The position numbers were made by a program, and so were the translations under genes. 64,000 bases of DNA from contig NC_087258.1 in the NCBI RefSeq assembly GCF_037042905.1, forward strand, positions 4,628,501 to 4,692,500, given 5' to 3'. Of the stretch, positions 56,930 to 64,000 are shown in pieces. The stretch is from Lytechinus pictus (Eukaryota > Echinodermata > Echinoidea > Temnopleuroida > Toxopneustidae). Below the pieces are notes generated by a model. That model was given only the letters and a program-made list of their open reading frames with translations, ran no database searches and was not told the origin of the DNA. Numbering within the stretch: the stretch's first letter is position 1; each line of letters starts with the position of its first letter.

Positions 56930-57480
56930 CCCGGGGGGCCACTTACATTGACGAGTGGATACCATGCGCGACCAAAAAAACACGTAAAAAGGATGTCTTT
57001 TTCACGATAGGGCACGTTACGTACGTAACGTGATAAGGGTGTCAAAAACACAAAAATAATAAAAAAAGGGTATCTATTTCGCTAGGAAAATTACGTGTTT
57101 AGGGTCGAATTCGCGGGGATGATAAAACAAAATTAAAATGTTTTATAAAGGATGTCCTTTTTGCCCCAACACTTCGTGTTTAGAGTCCGATTTGCGCGAG
57201 GTGTAGAAGGTGGGGTCGTACTAAACCAAATAAGGTAAAGCCGACGACCGAAGGACCCGTAACAATAAAACATTCCTGTACTTGTTTAGGGGTTCATTTC
57301 AGGGAACATTTGCCGAGAGTATCGTTTTGTTACCAATACTTGTTAAGGGTAGGGTTTCACACGCCAATACTTGTTAAGGGGCGCATTTTCAGAATATGGA
57401 TATTACGTGTTTAGGGTGCTTTTCGAGACCCCATGGTCGCGCATGGTATCCACTCGTGAATGGAAGTGGCCCCCCCCGGG
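56930..57480. mobile_element. hAT-like non-autonomous element with perfect 8-bp duplication
   Basis: CCCAGTAT flanks both sides (56922-56929, 57481-57488). Inverted ends of about 50 bp: CCCGGGGGGCCACTT...CGAGTGGATACCATGCGCGACCA and their complement at the right. Interior has about six loose direct repeats of TACGTGTTTAGGG / TACTTGTTAAGGG. Eight-bp duplications are usual for hAT elements (family knowledge). No transposase. Confidence 0.85.
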
Positions 57481-57488
57481 CCCAGTAT

Positions 57489-60228
57489 ATACCCAGAAGC
57501 AAACTTGTGCGTACTGCCTAGCTCTCATGGTGGTATTAATCTGTCAGCTGATACCCCTTCGACTGATTGCCAATTTGATCACAATATCAAGTTCAAAATC
57601 CCCTTTTTATTCGCCACAATAAATTCATCGCCTAACACCCATGAGCGTAACACCCCAACCCAATACTATATACAAATAGTTGTCTAACTACTTACTGCGC
57701 GCAGCCCTAATAACACCAGGTTTTGTATCGGTGAGTGCATTAAAAAGAGGCATAGTAAGTGAAGAAAAACTGGAGCAATAGTGTTGGGAAATAGTTGCGA
57801 TAACACATCAATGACATTTCCGACATGTCATATTATACGTCTATTTCTTGTTTGATTTAAGTCTTTTTCTCACCATTCTCCCTTAGCCTATATATTTTAG
57901 AGTAACAAAATGGAACTCGAAAGATTTACCACGCAATAATTCGTACGCTGTGGTCGCATAGAAAAATATTCCCTTATTTATCATTATTGTTTTTTTTTGG
58001 GGGGGGGGAGGGGGGGTGGTGGTCACTTTCGCGGGGGCTCCTCGAAAGATAGAAGGTGGAAGACTTTACAAGCTTTATAGGAAAATGAATAGAGCCTGTT
58101 AAGTTAATGAGATTTCAATTCAATTCAATTCAATTCAATTCTTTTATTTCATTTCCATAATTTCATATTCTACTCTGAATCTTTCGCTCTTCTCCTTAAA
58201 CCTTTCTTTCTTTTTGTTTCTTTTTTTCTCTTTCTTTATTTCTTCCTTCTTTTCTTTCTTTTTCCCTTTTTTCTTTTTCTCTTTCTCTATCTTTATTCAT
58301 TTCTTTATTTGTTCATATAATTCTTTCTCTTCCTTTTTAGTGCCTGCTTTCAGTAAATAAAAATAAAAAATTTGATACCCCTTCTCCTCTCGCTGCCGCT
58401 CCATATAATCACAATAAAGATCCAATGAATTTCGCTCATGATAACTTAAGTACGTTGAAAATTTCGTGTTTACAGGGAGGACCAAAAAGAAATAAGAAAA
58501 TAACACAGACATCTAAAACTTACAATGAATGTCTGTTTGTCGTGCTTCGGAGAACCTATCCCTTTGTATTTAGGTCATGAAAATCTCATCAAATTGACAT
58601 CCTAATTATCTAGAAGTGTGTTTTTATGGCCCACGTTCACTAGCTTCCGATTATCCATGTTAACAGTGAACTGTGTATATCAAAACAAACAACTTTCTGT
58701 CTCTCTAAAAGGTAAATACAAAAAATACCAAACCTCTTATTAAATGAAGAAATCGGCAGTTTACCCTGCGTTGTACTTTTGATCGTGATTTCTTGAAGAC
58801 GTTTCACCACATACATATTACTCGAAGTTGACACGAAAAACATTCGGATGCACTTTCCAAAGTGTCTCGTGAGAGATGAATATATTGAACGGCTTGTATC
58901 TTAATTTCATGTTGGATTTGAACTAACTGTCAGCATGATGTCTATACGACATTCAAAAGAAAGGGTTATTCATTATCTTGTAGTTGAATGAATAACATTA
59001 ATTTTCGCGACAGTCTTCTTTATAATGTATTAAATGTCTTTCTTCTTGACAATTTTTTTCAGCAATCGATGTCAGTAAAAAATAACAAAAAATAAACAAA
59101 ACAAAACTTTTTTCAATTATCATGCAGGTAACTCACATACAAAACAGTTTGTTTATGAATATGATCTTGAGTTTTTGTTGCTAAACTATGACAATGAACT
59201 GTATATTTATTGCATGTCTATTTCGAACAATAAATTCAATTGTAATTGTGAAACGAAAAACATCACAACGTTGAAAGTCATTAGCAAAATAGAAGAGATC
59301 TAAAGTCACATGATAAAACGTCACCTTAATTTGAAATGTTAAAATCTCGCAGTTCTCTGCTTTTATTGAAATGTGTATTCTCTATGATTGATTGAACGAA
59401 TTTTACTTTAAAAGGAGGATACAAACGTGAAATATCTAGTAGTGTAACCATAGAGCTAATAGCTCCATGGTGTAACTATAACATGAGAGTATGCTGGCTA
59501 TATTCCTTTTGCAATAAAGTAATCAAAATCAAGGACAAACTTCTTGCATTTTATTAGTGATAGAGATTAGTGATTAGATTTATCTGAATCTGCGTACTGA
59601 GGTCGTAGCATTGGAAAAAAAGGGAGATTGAATTGGTCACTTGCTTCTGGGTGGATCACCCGCTGTGTGGGTAATTCAACTTTGTAAAATGGAATGTAAC
59701 TAACCAGTTTTTCTCCGAGGCTATTTGGGGCTATTGTATATTAAAATCAACTATTCCTGGCATTCAATGCCAAAGAAAAAAATGTATGAAAATTGAGCTC
59801 GGAAATTTAACGAGGTGACGGGTGAATGTGGCTTAGAGTATAGCGGAGTTCACGGTCATTCCCACCTAGATGTAAGAGCGGCATTTCTGACTGGGGCTGC
59901 TATTAAATTATACTTGGGAAGTCTTTTTGTTGCCGTGGTGTGCAATCGACATGGCAAATTGCTTCTTGATGAGTAATTGAGATGCCTATACTATAAAGCT
60001 TAACTTTGAAATAAAGCTTGACCGCAATAAAACGCGCACAATGATTAGTTTTCAAGATTGTTGGATTTGGGCTAATAAAGAAAGTTTGAAAGCTGTCCTA
60101 TTAACGAAAAAAAGTTGTTTCAGATTGCGGGTAATAGCGTTTGAAAGAGAAGTTTGTGAAATTGGATATCTCTTAAACAACTTTTTAAATCACTTAGTTT
60201 AAGGCAAAGGTTAGAGCTCTCTTTACAA
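57489..60228. other. No gene recognised
   Basis: Poly-G near 57998, an (ATTCA)n microsatellite at 58113-58141, a TTTC-rich tract at 58195-58310; otherwise AT-rich. A GAGCTAATAGCTC palindrome lies at 59454-59466. Confidence 0.5.
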
Positions 60229-60506
60229 AGGGCCCTGTGAACGACTTTTTGAGAGGGGGAGCTGATGTAAATTTGAAAAGCAAAGAAAAAAAGAGGTTGT
60301 CACTTCAAAATGGAAGTTATATAGTCCTAACAAATTTAAAAAGAAAGAAAAAAAAAGGTTTTCACTGCAAAATGAAATTCGTTTGGGTTATATTTATCTT
60401 TTTTTCATCACCTTCCTGAATTCCAGGGGGTGCTGCCTATTACAACACCCCCAAGGAAAATCTTTAGGGTGCTTCAGCACCCCAAGCACCCCCGCTTCCC
60501 AGGGCC
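60229..60506. mobile_element. Repeat with GGGCCCTGTGAACG ends, copy 2
   Basis: Left GGGCCCTGTGAACG, right CGCTTCCCAGGGCC; AGGGGGTGCTGCCTATTACA and GGAAAATCTTTAGGGTGC match copy 1 at 34345-34543. Confidence 0.7.
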
Positions 60507-62038
60507 AGTTTACAGTATCCATAATTATTGGGAATTAAAAATAACTTTCAATCAGTCCAGGCAAGCGTGGTTGAAGGAGAGAGAATGGTGAGATGGATAA
60601 AAAAGGGATACAAAAGAGGGGTGGGGAGAGGCTGGTGTTTAAGTAAAATACACCTTTATACATATCATTTCTTTTATATCATGACAGACAAGGAATTGAA
60701 TGAGTCACTTTTGTCACTAAAAAGCGCGAAAAGGAGGTGAGAAATTGTTTTCCAATCAAACAATAGAAATTCAAGATCGTCTGTCTGGTGTACTACGTTA
60801 GCATCACAACATAGTACATCCATACGACTCTCAAGGGTAACTCAAGAATAATATTTACAGATCAGTTTTCTTCAGATTCGTTTTCCAAAGAAAAGAGTGA
60901 GATGAATATTGTCCCATAACTTTACAGTGTATAAAAACCGTACATCAATGTTCAAACGAAAGCACGAAATTAAGTTCATTTTACAGACAACGATGATGCA
61001 GTTTTTATGGATGTGAAATATGGTCCTATTATTAATAATAAACCACTCGGTCATGTCGATATACATTATTTTATTCACTTCTGTCATTAAGTGTTCACAT
61101 AAAATAGTAGTCTGCTATTGTTTGTTTTGTGTTTTTATTGGGTTTCGGGGAAGGGGGTCAGATCAGCTGACAGTGACACCATGAATTTCTTTTTTAAAAA
61201 ACAAGCGTTTTTGTTTGACCTTCATAGTTCTTTTTATCTTAAGAAGTTCAGAGTTCCTTAAGTATCAAATTTTAATTGAAGTAATCACGTATGCAGAGTT
61301 TGACAGGCCTACATTTTTGAACTATGCATTAATCAATCATGTTGTGATGTGATTACTAGTATAGCTTACGTCATAAGATGTGAAACTATTGCGTAACTAA
61401 AAATTCGGACAAAAATAGGCTCTCTTGTTATACGATGAACTATTAGACTTTCTTCCACCTCTGCATGGCAGCATTCTGGAGATCTTTTTTGCCTCTTTTA
61501 CCGACAAGCAACTGTTACATTTCCATTTATGGTATCACTCAGAGGGGATGAGATCAACACGGTAGGTGCTTTCGCCTGTTTGCTGGAAAGACATCCCGCC
61601 GGAACTCCCCCTGTGATATCCCTTTATCGTCTCGCTCCGGACCACCTTCGCGTCGCGGTGGCTAATAAGATTGAATTTTCTCTACCCCAATACCGCGGAG
61701 CTCCGCCTTCGCGGTTAGGGTGAGATTCTCGCCGGCGGGGCATGTGACAAAACCTATTAAAAAGGCATCACTAACAAACTCAGTGTTACCCTTACAATGG
61801 AGAAGAACGCAGCCCTAGCTATCTGTAACAGTTTTGGACAAAGTCTTCGAGGTCTATCACTTCAAAGTAATATCACAACAAGTCAACAAGATGGAAGGCA
61901 TATTCAGTAAAAAGTCATCCATAAAAAGAAGACCATAACATCAAATGCCCTTTGTACATATGTATAATTTTTCACAAGATGATAAATCTTGTAAAATTGG
62001 CAGATGATTTAATATTATGAACGTAATGCTATGTCATA
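60507..62038. other. No gene recognised; GC-rich patch
   Basis: A GC-rich segment at 61588-61742 carries loose inverted ends (CATCCCGCCGG / CCGGCGGGGCATG) and an inner CCGCGGAGCTCCGCCTTCGCGG palindrome-like stretch. An open frame at 61529-61723 (+) has no recognised domain. Confidence 0.4.
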
Positions 62039-62229
62039 TACACTCTTTAAAAAACACTGAGTGCCATTTTACCCAATATTAGGTAGAAAGGGAACATGCA
62101 TATTTGCTAAGTATTTTTTTTACCCCATATTGGGCTAAATGCATGTTTTAATTTCAACGCAATTTTTACTTAACCAACATGCATGTTCCCATTTTACCCA
62201 ATATTGTGTAAACCTTTTTTGAGAGTGTT
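62039..62229. mobile_element. MITE with TACACTCTTTAAAA ends
   Basis: Starts TACACTCTTTAAAAAACAC and ends CCTTTTTTGAGAGTGT. Inside, TTTTACCCAATATTAGGTAG and GGGAACATGCATA are mirrored by TATGCATGTTCCC-type and ACCCAATATTGTG segments. Confidence 0.7.
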
Positions 62230-64000
62230 AGCATAGGCTTTACTTCTAACAAGAAATTTGGATCGAAATTATTCTACTTTATAATTTAAGGAGTATTTTA
62301 TTACCAGTATGTTAACGAATTCGCCCAATATTGCTAAGCCTATGGTAATGATTATTTCACACTATTTACATCAACAATACGTCATTTAGGTACTGTCACG
62401 GAATACCAATGCATCATGATTATGTCAACTTCATGTTATCTGCATGAAGATTTTATAATACCGTGGTCCCTCCGCAAATAGAGAATAAAAATGACATTTT
62501 TTTCTCTGCTGAAAGTCAAGTTTGATGACCTTATAAAAATGACAAACGAGGAGGAAAAGTTATGAGAATGAGGAGAAAGAGGGGATGAGAAAAAAGGGAA
62601 GAGAACGAGGAAAGATGGAGCGAAGACGGAAGGTCGTTTTGGTATGGATATAATTTTTGCGTGCCATCGTTACATTCAATTGAAAAAAATGAACAGCGGA
62701 AATTTGATTTTCAAAGCGCAGCGGACCCCATAATGGGTGGTCCTCGTTCTTGAAACTGTTTTTCTCTCATTCATTACAAAGCGGAGAGGTACGGAGTATG
62801 ATTGGGATGAGATCAGAGGAGGGGTGCAACAGGCACGAAACGGGCTTATAATTATCATTTCCACTGGTAAAAGAGGGATATAATGCATGGAGGGGGGCGG
62901 GGGGGGGGTTAACTGTAAATTAGTCGTTAAAATTAACACCAGTCGTCGTTAGATCTAGTAAATTGCCAATTCGTCCACTGCCAGTTCGTCCACTCACCAC
63001 AAAGTCATGGTCTACCTTCATTTTGTCTAATGCCATTCCGTCCATCAACATTAAAATTGTGCTCGAAAATTTGCAACCTACGTAAAACCAATGGAATGAT
63101 TTTCATTAAAACTGAAAATGTTATTTTACCCAAAGTTAGAATATATTTTTTATTCCATTCTATAGGGCCTCAAAGCATTCTCCCTGTAATAAGCTAGAGC
63201 TCGACAATCGAAAAGCTATCAGGAGTATCATGTAGCCTAGAACTATTCCAAAATGCTTCTCGAAACATCACATTCATCTCAGGCTGGAGAACGAGAAATC
63301 TTGGCGCGGTCCGAACGCCCTTCCAATCGTTCATCCATCTCTTGTTTGACCCCATGCTCTGGGTCAGGTCAAAGGTCAAGAGAATTGCTACCCCCAATCA
63401 CACTCCTGGGAGAGTTTATTCCACGTTCTCGAGAGACCCATCTCGCGATATGATACGATGATGAAAACATTAACCAATAAAAATATATTCAAAATTATTT
63501 TCACGGATCATGATTTTATGGAGTGGTCAGTCGTAGTGAGTGATAGTTATATCTAGTTTGTGGGGCGATATATATTTCAATTTATTTCACATAATGATAC
63601 AAGGCCGCTTTCTTGCGTTTGAAAGAACCATTACCAGCAGTAAATCATCTGAAATGAATTACAGAAATAGGCATATCCAAAATAGGTTTATAAAGATCCT
63701 TCATTATTCTATTAGAAAAGGAACTTGAGTTCTTGGCTTCAGGTTATGACGAAAAAATAAAACGGACTCTTTTATCTAGACACTTAAAATGTTGGGCAAC
63801 ATACTGTCCACTGTGTTGGGTAATGTATGTTGGTAAAAAAATACATATATTATGGGCAATTCAACGGAGCAAATTTATTACCCAATTTGGACAGATTTTA
63901 ACCAATAGTTGTGTGGACAGTTTGTCGCCAAGTGGCACCATGACATTTGCTCCGGCGACAATTGCTCCGCTGTAAATTCCACACATTGATGGAATGACCA
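62230..64000. other. Right flank, no gene assigned
   Basis: TTCGTCCA/TTTGTCTAA word cluster at 62945-63050; TTGGGCAAC/TTGGGTAATG segment at 63780-63900; TTTGCTCCG repeat at 63947-63972. Overlapping open frames at 63194-63453 on both strands show no recognised domain. Confidence 0.45.

Overview
The window reads as nuclear DNA of a sea urchin or close echinoderm relative. It is intron-rich and AT-rich, with GT-AG introns, no operons, and animal genes. It is full of short inverted-repeat elements, tRNA-derived SINEs and long G/C homopolymer runs. The genus cannot be fixed from the sequence alone.

Three protein-coding genes can be reconstructed exon by exon. (1) ppp1r7 (SDS22, leucine-rich-repeat regulator of protein phosphatase 1) is on the minus strand, 8403 down to 476, with 9 coding exons and 323 codons, apparently complete. 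(2) psmc2 (26S proteasome ATPase Rpt1) is on the plus strand, 14055 to 23566, with 11 coding exons and 433 codons, complete. (3) wnt4 is on the minus strand, 43051 down to 34741. Its last four coding exons (about 246 residues) are present; the N-terminal exons were not found and probably lie beyond the right edge. ppp1r7 and psmc2 are divergent, 5.6 kb apart; psmc2 and wnt4 are convergent, 11 kb apart. A two-stop LINE remnant lies at 44030-44676. No functional RNA gene was seen.

The rest is repeats. The largest is a foldback element, 48292-53958, with inverted arms over 1.1 kb long, a near-perfect 8-bp target duplication and outer ends built of nested palindromes. It resembles the TU elements described from sea urchins and carries further insertions inside it. 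Smaller elements with readable ends and target duplications lie at 2003-2545, 6742-6935, 13533-13855, 14588-15078, 19130-19583 and 56930-57480. One 1.1-kb element (11805-12908) is built mostly from the word ACTGGT. Three clusters of a roughly 112-bp unit share a palindromic GC-rich core, and a GGCGCC-studded satellite sits at 28925-29445.

A second theme is local tandem duplication across exon edges. Decayed partial exon copies lie next to ppp1r7 exons 6, 7 and 9 and psmc2 exon 10. The genes do not form a pathway: ppp1r7 and psmc2 are housekeeping genes and wnt4 is a developmental signalling gene.
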